Assembly (NCBI GenBank): GCA_026745465.1
Contig: JACYXH010000500.1
Location: forward strand, 1,704,074-1,768,073
DNA: 64,000 bases
From: Lota lota
Taxonomy: Eukaryota; Chordata; Actinopteri; Gadiformes; Lotidae
Direction of reading: 5' to 3'
Shown one piece after another: positions 42,946 to 61,900 of the stretch. Each line of letters opens with the position of its first letter. Positions within the stretch are counted from its first letter, which is position 1. Position numbers and translations under genes: made by a program. The notes beneath the pieces were generated by a model. It saw only the letters and a list, made by a program, of their open reading frames with translations, was not told where the DNA came from and did not search any database.

Positions 42946-45900
42946 CTCTGTGGTTCTGACATTGTTGTCATAACCACAATGCCACACTGATCATCATCAC
43001 CACAACGCCCCACCGATCATCATCACCACACCGCCACACCGATAAACCACAACGCCACACCGATAATCATCCCCACAACGATCATGACTACCACACCGAC
43101 ACACCGATCACCACAACGCCACAACGATCATTATCACCAAAACGCCACAATGATCATCATCACTACACCGCAGCACCGATCACCATAACAGATCACCACA
43201 CTGATCATCATAACCACAATGCCAGACCAATCACCACAACGCCACACCAATCATTATCACCACAACGCCAGACCGATAATCATGACCACAACGCCACACT
43301 GATCATAATCACTACACTGATCACCACAATGCCACACCGATCACCACAACGTCACACCGATCATCATCCCAACAACGCTACACAGATTACCACAACGCCA
43401 CACTGATCATCATAACGACAACACCACACCGATCACCACACTGCCACACAGATCACCACAACGATCATCATCACCAGAACGCCACACCGATCACCACACC
43501 GATCATCATAACCACAATGCTACACCGATCATCATCACCACAATGCCACTACGATCACCACAACGTAACACTGATCATCATAACCACAACGCCACACCGA
43601 TCACCACAACGCCACACCGATCACCACAACGCCACACCGATCACCACAACACCACACTGATCATCAAAACCACAGCGCTACACCGATCACCAAACCGCCA
43701 CACCGATTATCACAACGCCACACCGATCATCAAAACCACAACGCTACACCGATCACTAAACCGCCACACCGATTACCACATCGCCACACCGATCATCATA
43801 ACCACAACGCCACACCGATCATAAAAACCACAACGCCACACCGATCACCAAACCGCCACACACATCACCACAACGCCAAACCAATCATCATAACCACAAC
43901 TCCACACCGATCATCATCACAACACCAACACAACGATCACCACAACACCACACCGATCATCGTCACCACACCGCCACACCGATCACCACAACGCCACACT
44001 GATCATCAAAACCACAACGCCACACCAATCACCACACCGATCACCACAACGCCACACCGATCATCATTACCACAACGCCACACTGATCACCACAACGCCA
44101 CACCGATCATCAAAACCACAACGCCACACCGATCACCACAACGCCACAACAATCATGATCCCCACAACGCCATACCGATCACCACAATGCAACACCGATC
44201 ATTATCACCATAACGCCACACCGATCATCTTGACCACACCGCCAAACTGATCATAATCACTACACCAATAACCACAATGCCACACCGATCACCACAACGT
44301 CACACCGATCATCATCTCAACAACGCTACACAGATCAACACAATGCAACACTGATCATCATAACGACAACACCACACTGATCACCACACTGCCACACCGA
44401 TCACCACAACGCCACAACGATCATCATCACCAGAACGCCACACCGATCACCAAATCGCCACACCGATCATCATAACCACAACGCCACACCGATCCACCAC
44501 ACCGATCACCACAATGCCACACCGATCATCATCCCAACAATGCCACTACGATCACCACAACGTAACACTGATCGTCATAACCACAACGCCACACCAATCA
44601 CCACACCGCCACACCGATAACCGCAACGATCATCATCACCACAATGCCACGCTGATCAACACAACGTAACACCGATCATCATAACCACAAAGCCACACGG
44701 ATCATTACACCGCCACAGCGATCACCACAACGACACAGCAATAATCATCACCACAATGCCACACCGTTCATCATCACCACACCAACACAATGATCACCAC
44801 AACGCCACACCGATCATCATCACCACCACGCCACACCGATAACCACAACGTCACACCGATCATCATAACCACAATGCCACACTGATCATAATCACCACAA
44901 CGCCACACCGATCGCCACAACGTTACCTCGATCATCATCATCAAAACACTACACAGATCACCACAACGCAACATTGATCATCATAACCACAACGCCACAC
45001 CGATCACCACAATGCCATACCGATCACCACCACACCACAACGATCATCATCACCAGAACGCCACACCGATCACCACAACGCCACACCGATCATCACAACC
45101 ACAACGCCACAACGATCACTACACCGCAACACCGATCACAACAACAACACACCGATTTTCATCACCACAACACCACACCGAATATCATCACCACACCGCC
45201 ACAACAATCACCACAACGTCACACCGATCACCACAACGCCACACTGATCATCAAAACCACAACGCCACACCGATCACCACACCGCCACACCGATCACCAC
45301 AACGCCACACCGATCATCAAAACCATAATGACACACTGATCATAATCACCACACCAATCACCACAACGCTACACAGATCACCACAACGCCACACCGATCA
45401 TCATGACCACACCGCCACACTGATCATAATATCTACACCAATAACCACAATGCCACACCGATCACCACAACGTCACACCGATCATGATCCCATCAACGCT
45501 ACACAGATCAACACAACGCCACACTGATCATCACACTGCCACACCGATCACCACAACGATCATCATAACCAGAACGCCACACCGATCACCACAACGCCAC
45601 ATCGATCATCACACCGCCACACCGATAATTACAATGCCACACCGATCATCATCACCACAATGCCACACCGTTCAACACAACGTATCACTGATGATCATAA
45701 CCACAACGCCACATGGATCACTACACCACCACAGCGTTCACCACAACGACACAGCAATTATCATCACCACACCGCCACACCGATCACCACAACGATCATC
45801 AAAACCACAGAGCTACACCGATCACCAAACCGCCACACCGATCATCAAAACCACAACGCTTCACCGATCACTAAACCGCCACACTGATTACCACAACGCC

Positions 45901-48189
45901 ACACAGATCATCATAACCACACCACCACACCACCACACTGATCATAATAACTACAACGATCACCACAATTCCACACCCATCACCACAACGTCACACCGAT
46001 CATGTTCCCAACAACGCTTTACAGATCAACACAACTCCACACTGATCATCATAACGACAACACCACACCGATCACCACACTGCCACACCGATCAACACTA
46101 CGATCATCATCACCAAAACACCACACCGATCACCACAACGCCACACCGATCATCATAACCACAATGCTACACCGATCATCATCACCACAATGCCACTACG
46201 ATCACCACAATATAACACTGATCATCATAATCACAACGCCACACCGATCACCATAACGCCACACAAATCACTACAACGCCACACCGATCATTATCACCAC
46301 ACCGCCACACCGATCACCACAACACCACACCGATCATCAAAACCACAGCGCTACACCTATCACCAAACCGCAACAACGATTATCACAACGCCAAACCGAT
46401 CTTCAAAACCACAACGCTACACCGATCACTAAACCGCCACACCGATTACCACATCGCCACATCGATCATCATAACCACAACGCCACACCGATCATCAAAA
46501 CCACAACGCCACACCGATCACCAAACCGCCACACATCACCACAACGCCAAACCAATAATCATAACCACAACGCCACACCGATCATCATCACAACACCAAC
46601 ACAACGATCACCACAACACCACACCGATCATCGTTACCACACCGCCACACCAATCACCACAACTCCACATCTATCACCACAACGCCACACTGATCATCAA
46701 AACCACAACGCCACACCGATCACCACACCGCCACACTGATCATAATCACACACCGATCACCACAATGCCACAACGATCACCACAACGTCACACCGATCAT
46801 GATCCCAACAACGCTACACAGATCACAACAACGCCACACTGATCATCTCACTGCCACACCGATCACCACAACGATCATCATCACCAGAACGCCACACCGA
46901 TCACCACAACGCCACATCGATCATCATAACCACAACGCCACACCGATCACCACACCGATCATTACAATGCCACACCGATCATCATCACCACAATGCCACA
47001 CCGATCAACACAACGTATCACTGATAATCATAACCATTACGCCACACGGATCACTACACCGCCACAGCGATCACCACAAAGACACAGCAATCATCATCAC
47101 CACACCGCCACACCGATCACCACAACGATAAGCAAAACCACAGAGCTACACCGATCACCAAACCGCCACACCGATTATCACAACGCCATACCGATCATCA
47201 AAACCACAACGCTTCACCGATCACTAAACCGCCACACCGATTACCACAACGCCACACCGATCATCACAACCACACCAACACACTGATCATAATCACTACA
47301 ACGATCACCACAATTCCACACCTATCACCACAACGTCACACCGATCATGTTCCCAACAACGCTTTACAGATCACCACAACGCCACACTGATCATCATAAC
47401 GACAACACCACACCGATCACCACACTGCAACACCGATCACCACAATGATCATCATAACCACAATGCCACACCGATCACCACACCGATCATCATAACCACA
47501 ATGCTACACCGATCATCATCACCACAATGCCACTACGATCACCACAACGTAACACTGATCATTATAACCACAACGCCACACCGATCACCACAACGCCACA
47601 GCGATCACCGCAACGCCACACCGATAATTATCACCACACCGCCACACCGATCACCACAACACCACACCGATCATCAAAACCACAGCGCTACACCGATCAC
47701 CAAACCGCCACACCGATTATCACAACGCCACACCGATCTTCAAAACCACAACGCTACACCGATCACTAAACCGCCACACCGATTACCACATCGCCACATC
47801 GATCATAATAACCACAACACCACACAGATCATCAAAACCACAACGCCACACCGATCACCAAACCGCCACACACATCACCACAAAGCCACACCAATCATCA
47901 TAACCACAACGCCACACCGATCATTCACACAACACCAACACAACGATCACCAAAACACCACACCGATCATCGTCACCACACCGCCACACTTATCAACACA
48001 ACTCCACACCGATCACCACAACGCCACATTGATCATCAAAACCACAACGCCATACCGATCACCACACCGCCACACCGATCACCACAACACCACACTGATC
48101 TTCATCACCACACCGCCACACCGATCACCACACCGCCACACCGATCACCACAACACCACACCGATCTTCATCACCACACCGCCACACTG

Positions 48190-50210
48190 ATCACCACAAT
48201 GTTACACCGATCATCATCACCAAAATACTACACAGATCACCACAACGCAACATTGATCATCATAACCACAACGCCACACCGATCACAACAACAATCATCA
48301 TCCCCACAACGACACAACGATCACCACAATGCAACACCGATCATTATCACCACAACGCCACACCGATCATCATGACCACACCGCCAAACTGATCATAATC
48401 ACTACACCGATCACAACAATGCCACACCGATCATCAAACCACAATGCCACACTGATCATAATCACCACACCGATCACCACAACTCTACACAGATCACCAC
48501 AACGCCACATCGATCATCATGACCACACCTCCACAATGATCATAATTACTACAACGATCACCACAATGCCACACCGATTACCACAACGTCACACCGATCA
48601 TGATCCCAACAATGCTTTACAGATCACCACAACGCCACACTGATCATCATAATGACAACACCACACCGATCACCAAACTGCCACACCGATCACCACAATG
48701 ATCATCATATCCAAAACGCCACACCGATCACCACAACGCCACACCGATCACCACAACACCACACCGATCATCGTCACCAAGACGCCACACCGATCATCAA
48801 AACCACAACGCCACACCGATCACCAAACCGCCACACACATCACCACAACGCCACACCAACAATCATAACCACAACGCCACACCGATCATCATCACAACAC
48901 CAACACAACGATCACCACAACACCACACCGATCATCGTCACCACACCGCCACACCAATAACCACAACTCCACACCGATCACAACAACGCCACACTGATCA
49001 TCAAAACCACAACTCCACACCGATCACCACAACGCCACATTGATCATCAAAACCACAACGCCACACCGATCACCACACCGCCACACCGATCACCACAACA
49101 CCACACTGATCTTCATAACCACACCGCCACACCGATCACCACACCGCCACACCGATCACCACAACACCACACCGATCTTCATCACCACACCGCCACACTG
49201 ATCACCACAATGTTACACCGATCATCATCACCAAAATACTACACAGATCACCACAACGCAACATTGATCATCATAACCACAACGCCACACCGATCACCAC
49301 AACAATCATCATCCCCACAACGACACAACGATCACAACAATGCAACACCGATCATTATCACCACAACGCCACACCGATCATCATGACCACACCGCCAAAC
49401 TGATCATAATCATTACACCGATCACAACAATGCCACATCGATCATCAAACCACAATGCCACACTGATCATAATCACCACACTGATCACCACAACGCTACA
49501 CAGATCACCACAACGCCACATCGATCATCATGACCACACCGCCACAATGATCATAATTACTACAACGATCACCACAATGCCACACCGATTACCACAACGT
49601 CACACCGATCATGATCCCAACAATGCTTTACAGATCACCACAACGCCACACTGATCATCATAATGACAACACCACACCGATCACCAAACTGCCACACCGA
49701 TCACCACAATGATCATCATCACCAAAACGCCACACCGATCACCACAACGCCACACCGATCACCACAACACCACACCGATCATCGTCACCACAACACCACA
49801 CCGATCATCAAAACCACAACGCCACACCGATCACCAAACCGCCACACACATCACCACAACGCCACACCAACAATCATAACCACAACGCCACACCGATCAT
49901 CATCACAACACCAACACAACGATCACCACAACACCTCACCGATCATCGTCACCACACCGCCACACCAATCACCACAACTCCACACCGATATCAACAACGC
50001 CACACTGATCATCAAAACCACAACGCCACACCGATCACCACACCGCACACCGATCACCACAACACCACACCGATCTTCATCACCACACCGCCACACCAAT
50101 CACCATAACTCCACACCGATCACAACAACGCCACACTGATCATCAAAACCACAACGCCACACCGATCACCACACCGCCACACCGATCACCACAACACCAC
50201 ACCGATCTTC
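48190..50210. repeat. 1011-bp direct duplication inside the satellite
   Basis: Blocks from about 48190-49200 recur 1011 bp further right (for example 48329 and 49340; 48652 and 49663) with only point differences. Confidence 0.85.
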
Positions 50211-53200
50211 ATCACCACACCGCCACACTGATTACCACAACGCCAGACCGATCATACAAACCACAATGCAACACTGATCATAATCACCACACCGATCACC
50301 ACAACGCCACACCGATCACCACAACGTTACACCGATCATCATCGCCAAAACACTACATAGATCACCACAACGCAACATTGATCATCATAACCACAACGCC
50401 ACACCGATCACCACAACAATCATCATCCCCACAACGCCACACCGATCACCACAATGCAACACCGATCATTATCACCACAACGCACCATCGATCATCATGA
50501 CCACACCGCCAAACTGATCATAATCACTACACCGATTTCCACAACGCCACACCGATCATCAAAACCACAGAGCTACACCGATCACCAAACCGCCACACCG
50601 ATTATCACAACGCCACACCGATCATCAAAACCACAACGCTTCACCGATCACTAAACCGCCACACCGATTACCACAACGCCACACCGATCATCATAACCAC
50701 ACCGCCACACTGATCATAATCACTACAACGATCAACACAATTCCACACCGATCACCACAACGTCACAACGATCATGTTCCCAACAACGCTATACAGATCA
50801 CCACAACGCCATACTGATCATCATAACTACAACACCACGCCGATCACCACACTGCCACACTGATCACCACAACGATCATCATCACCAAAACGCCACACCG
50901 ATCACCACAACGCCACACCGATCACCACAACACCACACCGATCATTATCACCTCACCGCCACACCGATCACCACAACACCACACCGATCATCAAAACCAC
51001 AGCGCTACACCGATCACCAAACGACCACACCGATTATCACAACGCCCCACCGATCTTCAAAACCACAACGCTACACCGATCACTAAACCGCCACACCGAT
51101 TACAACATCGCCACACTGATCATCATAACCACAACGCCACACCGATCATCATCACCACAATGCCACTACGATCACCACAACGTAACACTGATCATCATAA
51201 TCACAACGCCACACAGATCACCACAATGCCACACCGATCACAACACCGATCATTATCACCACACCGCCACACCGATCACCACAACGATCATCAAAACCAC
51301 AGCGCTACACGATCACCAAACCGCCACATCAATTATCACAACGCCACTCCGATCTTCAAAACCACAACGCTACACTGATCACTAAATCGCCACACCGAGT
51401 ACCACATCGCCACATCGATCATCATAACCACAACGCCACACCGATCATCAAAACCACAACGCCACACCGATCACCAAACCGCCACACACAACGCCACACC
51501 AATCATCATAACCACAACGCCACACCGATCATCATCACAACACCAACACAAAGATCACCGTAACACCAAACCGATCATCATCACCACACCGCCACACCAA
51601 TCACCATAACTCCACACCGATAACCACAACGCCACACTGATGATCAAAACCACAACGCCACACCAATCACCACACCGCCACACTGATCACAATCACTACA
51701 TCGATCACCACAATGCCACACCGATCACCACAACGTCACACCAATCAGGATCCCAACAACCCTACACAGATCACCACAACGCCACACCGATCATCACACT
51801 GCCAGACCGATCACCACAGCAATCATCATCACCACACCGCCACACCGATCACCACAACAATCATCAAAACCACAGACCTACACCGATCACCAAACCGCCA
51901 CACCGATTATCACAACGCCACACCGATCATCAAAACCACAACGCTTCAGCGATCACTAAACCGCCACACCGATTACCACATGGCCACACCGATCATCATA
52001 ACCACACCACCACACTGATCATAATCACTACAACGATCACCACAATTCCACACCGATCACCACAACGTCACACCAATCATGTTCCCAACAACGCTTTACA
52101 GATCACCACAACGCCACACTGATCATCATAACGAAAACACCACACCCATCACCACACTGCCACACCGATCACCACAACGATCATCATCGCCGAAAAGCCA
52201 CACCGATCACCACAACGCCACACCAATCATCATAACCACAATGCTACACCGATCATCATCAACACAACGCCACACCGATCATTATCACCACACCGCCACA
52301 CCGATCACCACAACACCACACCGATCATCAAAACCACAGCGCTACACCGATCACCAAACCGCCACACCGATTATCACAACGCCACACCGATCTTCAAAAC
52401 CACAACGCTACACCGATCACTAAACCGCCACACCGATTACCACATCGCCACATCGATCATCATAACCACAATGCCACACCGATCATCAAAACCACAACGC
52501 CACACAGATCACCAAACCGCCACACACATCACCACAACGCCACACCAATAAGCATAACCATAACGCCACACCGATCATCATCACAACACCAATACAACGA
52601 TCTCCACAACACCATAGCGATCATCATCACCACACTGCCCCACCAATCACCACAACTCCACACCGATCACCACAACGCCATACTGATCATTAAAACCACA
52701 ACGCCACACGGATCACCACACCGCCACACTGATCACCACAATGCCACAGCGATCATCAAAACCACAATGCAACACTGATCATAATCACCACACGGATAAC
52801 CACAATGCCACACAGATCACCACAACGTTACACCAATCTTCATCACAAAAATACTACACAGATCAACACAACGCAACATTGATCATCATAACCACAACGC
52901 CACACCAATCACCACAACGATCATCATCCCCACAATGCCACACCGATCACCACAATGCAACTCCGATCATTATCACCACACCGCCACACCGATCCACACA
53001 ACACCACACCGATCATCAAAACCACAGCGCTACACCGATCACACAACCACCACACCGATTATCACAACGCCACACCGATCTTCAAAACCACAATGCTACA
53101 CCGATCACTAAACCGCCACACCGATTACCACATCGCCACATCGATCATCATAACCACAACACCACACAGATCATCAAAACCACAACGCCACACCGATCAC

Positions 53201-55989
53201 CAAACCGCCACACACATCACCACAACGCCACACCAATCATCATAACCACAACGCCACACCGATCATCATCAGAACACCAACACAAAGATCACCGTAACAC
53301 CAAACCGATCATCATCACCACACCGCCACACCAATCACCATAACTCCACACCGATAACCACAACGCCACACTGATGATCAAAACCACAACGCCACACCAA
53401 TCACCACACCGCCACACTGATCACAATCACTACACCGATCACCACAATGCCACACCGATCACCACAACGTCACACCAATCAGGATCCCAACAACCCTACA
53501 CAGATCACCACAACGCCACACCGATCATCACACTGCCAGACCGATCACCACAACGATCATCATCACCAGAACGCCACACCGATCACAACAACGCCACATC
53601 GATCATCATAGCCACAACGCCACAACAATCACCACACCGCCACACCGATCATTACAATGCCACACCGATCATCATCACCACAATGCCACACCGATCAGCA
53701 CAACGTATCACTGATAATCATAACCAAAATGCCACAGGGATCACTACACCGCCACAGCGATCACCACAACGACACAGCAATCATCATCACCACACCGCCA
53801 CACCGATCACCACAACGATCATCAAAACACAGACCTACACCGATCACCAAACCGCCACACCGATTATCACAACGCCACACCGATCATCAAAACCACAACG
53901 CCTCAGCGATCACCACACCGCCACACTGATCACAATCACTACACCGATCACCACAATGCCACACCGATCACCACAACGTCACACCAATCAGGATCCCAAC
54001 AACCCTACACAGATCACCACAACGCCACACCGATCATCACACTGCCAGACCGATCACCACAACGATCATCATCACCAGAACGCCACACCGATCACCACAA
54101 CGCCACATCGATCATCATAGCCACAACGCCACAACAATCACCACACCGCCACACCGATCATTACAATGCCACACCGATCATCATCACCACAATGCCACAC
54201 CGATCAGCACAACGTATCACTGATAATCATAACCACAATGCCACAGGGATCACTACACCGCCACAGCGATCACCACAACGACACAGCAATCATCATCACC
54301 ACACCGCCACACCGATCACCACAACGATCATCAAAACCACAGACCTACACCGATCACCAAACCGCCACACCGATTATCACAACGCCACACCGATCATCAA
54401 AACCACAACGCCTCAGCGATCACTAAACCGCCACACCGATTACCACATGGCCACACCGATCATCATAACAGCACCACCACACTGATCATAATCACTACAA
54501 CGATCACCACAATTCCACACTGATCACCACAACGTCACACCAATCATGTTCCCAACAACGCTTTACAGATCACCACAACGCCACACTGATCATCATAACG
54601 AAAACACCACACCCATCACCACACTGCCACACCGATCACCACAACGATCATCATCGCCGAAACGCCATACCGATTACCACAACGCCACACCAATCATCAT
54701 AACCACAATGCTACACCGATCATCATCACCACAACGCCACACCGATCATTATCACCACACCGTCACACCGATCACCACAACACCACACAGATCATCAAAA
54801 CCACAACGCTACACCGATCACTAAACCGCCACACCGATTACCACATCGCCACATCGATCATCATAACCACAATGCCACACCGATCATCAAAACCACAACG
54901 CCACACCGATCACCAAACCGCCACACACATCACCACAACGCCACACCAATAAGCATAACCATAACGCCACACCGATCATCATCACAACACCAACACAACG
55001 ATCACCACAACGCCACACCGATCACCACAACGCCACACCGATCATTATCACCACACCGCCACACCGATCACCACAACACCACACCGATCATCAAAACCAC
55101 AGCGCTACACCGATTACCAAACCGCCACACTGATTATCACAACGCCACACCGATCTTCAAAACGACAACGCTACCCCGATCACTAAACCGCTGCACCGAT
55201 TACCACATCGCAACATCGATCATCATAACCACAACGCCACACCGATCATCAAGACCACAACGCCACACCGATCACCAAACCGCCACACACATCACCACAA
55301 CTCCACACCAATAATCATAACCGCAACGCCACACTGATCATCATCACAACACCAACACAACGATCATCACAACACCACACCGATCATCGGCAGCACACCG
55401 CCACACCAATCACCACAACTCCACACCGATCACCACAACGCCACACTGATGATAAAAACCACAACGCCACACCAATCACCACACCGCCACACTGATCACA
55501 ATCACTACACCGATCACCACAATGCCACACCGATCACCACAACGTCACACCGATCATGATCCCAACAACGCTACACAGATCACCACAACGCCACACTGAT
55601 CATCACACTGCCAGACCGATCACCACAACGATCATCATCACCAGATCGCCACACCAATCACCACACCGCCACACCGATCATTACAATGCCACACCGATCA
55701 TCATCATCACAATGCCACACCAATCAACACAACGTATTACTGATAATCATAACCACAATGCCACACGGATCACTACACCGCCACAGCGATCACCACAACG
55801 ACACAGCAATCATCATCACCACACCGCCACACCGATCACCACAACGATCATCAAAACCACAGAGCTACACCGATTACCAAACCGCCACACCGATTATCAC
55901 AACGCCACACGGATCATCAAAACCACAACGCTTCACCGATCACTAAACCGCCACACAGATTACCACAACGCCACACCGATCATCATAAC

Positions 55990-58900
55990 CACACCACCAC
56001 ACTGATCATAATCACTACAACGATCACCACAATTCCACACCGATCACCACAACGTCACACCAATCATGTTCCCAACAACGCTTTACAGATCACCACAACG
56101 CCACACTGATCATCATAACGAAAACACCACACCAATCACCACACTGCCAAACCGATCACCACAATGATCATCATCGCCGAAACGCCATACCGATTACCAC
56201 AACGCCACACCAATCATCATAACCACAATGCTACACCGATAGTCATCACCACAACGCCACACCGATCATTATCACCACACCGCCACACCGATCACCACAA
56301 CACCACACCGATCATCAAAACCACAACACTACACCGATCACTAAACCGCCACACCGATTACCACATCGCCACATCGATCATCATAACCACAATGCCACAC
56401 CGATCATCAAAACCACAACGCCACACCGATCACCAAACCGCCACACACATCACCACAACGCCACACCAATAAGCATAACCATAACGCCACACCGATCATC
56501 ATCACAACACCAACACAACGATCACCACAACGCCACACCGATCACCACAACGCCACACCGATCATTATCACCGCACCGCCACACCGATCACCACAACACC
56601 ACACCGATCATCAAAACCACAGCGCTACACCGATCACCAAACCGCCACACTGATTATCACAACGCCACACCGATCTTCAAAACCACAACGCTACCCCGAT
56701 CACTAAACCGCTGCACCGATTACCACATCGCAACATCGATCATCATAACCACAACGCCACACCGATCATCAAGACCACAACGCCACACCGATCACCAAAC
56801 CGCCACACACATCACCACAACTCCACACCAATAATCATAACCGCAACGCCACACTGATCATCATCACAACACCAACACAACGATCACCACAACACCACAC
56901 CGATCATCGGCAGCACACCGCCACACCAATCACCACAACTCCACACCGATCACCACAACGCCACACTGATGATAAAAACCACAACGCCACACCAATCACC
57001 ACACCGCCACACTGATCACAATCACTACACCGATCACCACAATGCCACACCGATCACCACAACGTCACACCGATCATGATCCCAACAACGCTACACAGAT
57101 CACCACGATGCCACACTGATCATCACACTGCCAGACCGATAACCACAAAGATCATCATCACCAGAACGCCACACCAATCACCACACCGCCACACCGATCA
57201 TTACAATGCCACACCGATCATCATCATCACAATGCCACACCAATCAACACAACGTATTACTGATAATCATAACCACAATGCCACACGGATCACTACACCG
57301 CCACAGCGATCACCACAACGACACAGCAATCATCATCACCACACCGCCACACCGATCACCACAACGATCATCAAAACCACAGAGCTACACCGATTACCAA
57401 ACCGCCACACCGATTATCACAACGCCACAGGGATCATCAAAACCACAACGCTTCACCGATCACTAAACCGCCACACCGATTACCACAACGCCACACCGAT
57501 CATCATAACCACACCACCACACTGATCATAATCACTACAACGATCACCACAATTCCACACCGATCACCACAGCGTCACACCGATCATGTTCCCACCAACG
57601 CTTTACAGATCACCAGAACGCCACACTGATCTTCATAACGAAAACACCACACCCATCACCACACTGCCACACCGATCACCACAACGATCATCATCACCAA
57701 AACGCCACACCGATCACCACAACGCCACACCGATCATCATAACCACATTGCTGCACCGATCATCATCACCACAATGCCACACCGATCATTATCACCACAC
57801 CGCCACACCGATCACCACAACACCACACCGATCATCAAAACCACAGCGCTACACTGATCACCAAACCGCCACACCGATTATCACAACGCCACATCGATCT
57901 TCAAAACCACAACGCCACACCAATCACCACACCGCCACACTGATCACAATCACTACACCGATCACCAAAACGCCACACCGATCACCACAACCCCACACCG
58001 ATCATCATAACCACATTGCTACACCGATCATCATCACCACAATGCCACACCGATCATTATCACCACACCGCCACACCGATCACCACAACACCACACCGAT
58101 CATCAAAACCACAGCGCTACACTGATCACCAAACCGCCACACCGATTATCACAACGCCACATCGATCTTCAAAACCACAACGCCACACCAATCACCACAC
58201 CGCCACACTGATCACAATCACTACACCGATCACCAAAACGCCACACCGATCACCACAACGCCACACCGATCATCATAACCACATTGCTACACCGATCATC
58301 ATCACCACAATGCCACACCGATCATTATCACCACACCGCCACACCGATCACCACAACACCACACCGATCATCAAAACCACAGCGCTACACTGATCACCAA
58401 ACCGCCACACCGATTATCACAACGCCACATCGATCTTCAAAACCACAACGCCACACCAATCACCACACCGCCACACTGATCACAATCACTACACCGATCA
58501 CCACAATGCCACACCGATCACCACAACGTCACACCGATCATGATCCCAACAACGCTACACAGATCACCACGATGCCACACTGATCATCACACTGCCAGAC
58601 CGATCACCACAACGATCATCATCACCAGATCGCCACACCAATCACCACACCGCCACACCGATCATTACAATGCCACACCGATCATCATCATCACAATGCC
58701 ACACCAATCAACACAACGTATTACTGATAATCATAACCACAATGCCACACGGATCACTACACCGCCACAGCGATCACCACAACGACACAGCAATCATCAT
58801 CACCACACCGCCACACCGATCACCACAACGATCATCAAAACCACAGAGCTACACCGATTACCAAACCGCCACACCGATTATCACAACGCCACACGGATCA

Positions 58901-61900
58901 TCAAAACCACAACGCTTCACCGATCACTAAACCGCCACACCGATTACCACAACGCCACACCGATCATCATAACCACACCACCACACTGATCATAATCACT
59001 ACAACGATCACCACAATTCCACACCGATCACCACAGCGTCACACCGATCATGTTCCCAACAACGATTTACAGATCACCAGAACGCCACACTGATCTTCAT
59101 AACGAAAACACCACACCCATCACCACACTGCCACACCGATCACCACAATGATCATCATCACCAAAACGCCACACCGATCACCACAACGCCACACCGATCA
59201 TCATAACCACATTGCTACACCGATCATCATCACCACAATGCCACACCGATCATTATCACCACACCGCCACACCGATCACCACAACACCACACCGATCATC
59301 AAAACCACAGCGCTACACTGATCACCAAACCGCCACACCGATTATCACAACGCCACATCGATCTTCAAAACCACAACGCTACACCGATCACTAAACCGCC
59401 ACACCGATTACCACATCGATCATCATAACCACAACGCCACACCGATCATCAAAACCACAACGCCACACTGATCACCAAACCGCCACACACATCACCACAC
59501 CAATTATCATAACCATAATTCCAAACGATCATCATCACAACACCAACACAACGGTCACCACAACACCACACCGATCATCGTCACCACACCGCCACACCAA
59601 TCACCACAACTCCACACCGATCACCACAACGCCACACTGATCATCAAAACCATAACGCCACACCGATCACCACACCGCCACACTGATCATAATCACTACA
59701 CTGATCACCACTATGCCACACCGATCACCACAACGTCACACCGATTATGATTCCAACAATGCTACACAGATGACCACAACGCCACACTGATCATCACACT
59801 GCCACACCGATCACCACAACGATCATCATCATTAGAACGCCACACCGATCAACACAACGCCACATCGATCATCATAACCACAACGCCACACCGATCACCA
59901 CACCGCCACACCGATCATTACAATGCCACACAGATCATCATCACCACAATACCACACCGATCAACACAACGTATCACTGATAATCATAACCACAACGCCA
60001 CACGGATCACTACACCTCCACAGCGATCACCACAACGACACAGCAATCATCATCACCACAACGACACAGCAATCATCATCACCACACCGCCACACCGATC
60101 ACCACAACGATCATCACCGATTACCAAACCGCCACACCGATTATCACAACGCCACACGGATCATCAAAACCACAACGCTTCACCGATCACTAAACCGCCA
60201 CACAGATTACCACAACGCCACACCGATCATCATGACCACACCACCACACTGATCATAATCACTACAACGATCACCACAATTCCACACCGATCACCACAAC
60301 GTCACACCAATCATGTTCCCAACAACGCTTTACAGATCACCACAACGCCACACTGATCATCATAACGAAAACACCACACCAATCACCACACTGCCAAACC
60401 GATCACCACAATGATCATCATCGCCGAAACGCCATACCGATTACCACAACGCCACACCAATCATCATAACCACAATGCTACACCGATCATCATCACCACA
60501 ACGCCACACCGATCATTATCACCACACCGCCACACCGATCACCACAACGCCACACCGATCTTCAAAACCACAACGCTACACCGATCACTAAACCGCCACA
60601 CCGATTACCACATCGCCACATCGATCATCATAACCACAATGCCACACCGATCATCAAAACCACAACGCCACACCGATCACCAAACCGCCACACACATCAC
60701 CACAACGCCACACCAATAAGCATAACCATAACGCCACACCGATCATCATCACAACACCAACACAACGATCACCACAACGCCACACCGATCACCACAACGC
60801 CACACCGATCATTATCACCGCACCGCCACACCGATCACCACAACACCACACCGATCATCAAAACCACAGCGCTACACCGATCACCAAACCGCCACACTGA
60901 TTATCACAACGCCACACCGATCTTCAAAACCACAACGCTACCCCGATCACTAAACCGCTGCACCGATTACCACATCGCAACATCGATCATCATAACCACA
61001 ACGCCACACCGATCATCAAGACCACAACGCCACACCGATCACCAAACCGCCACACACATCACCACAACTCCACACCAATAATCATAACCGCAACGCCACA
61101 CTGATCATCATCACAACACCAACACAACTATCACCACAACACCACACCGATCATCGGCAGCACACCGCCACACCAATCACCACAACTCCACACCGATCAC
61201 CACAACGCCACACTGATGATAAAAACCACAACGCCACACCAATCACCACACCGCCACACTGATCATAATCACTACACCGATCACCACAATGCCACACCGA
61301 TCACCACAACGTCACACCGATCATGATCCCAACAACGCTACACAGATCACCACGATGCCACACTGATCATCACACTGCCAGACCGATAACCACAAAGATC
61401 ATCATCACCAGAACGCCACACCAATCACCACACCGCCACACCGATCATTACAATGCCACACCGATCATCATCATCACAATGCCACACCGATCAACACAAC
61501 GTATCACTGATAATAATAACCACAACGCCACACGGATCACTACACCGCCACAGCGATCACCACAACGACACAGCAATCATCATCACCACAACGACACAGC
61601 AATCATCATCACCACACCGCCACACCGATCACCACAACGCCACACCGATCATCAAAACCACAACGCTTCACCGATCACTAAACCGCCACACCGATTACCA
61701 CAACGCCACACCGATCATCATAACCACACCACAACACTGATCATAAACACTACAACGATCACCACAATTCCACACCGATAGCCACAACGTCACACCGATC
61801 ATGTTCCCAACAACGCTTTACATATCACCACAACGCCACACTGATCATCATAACGACTACACCACACCGATCACCACTCTGCCACACCGATCACCACAAC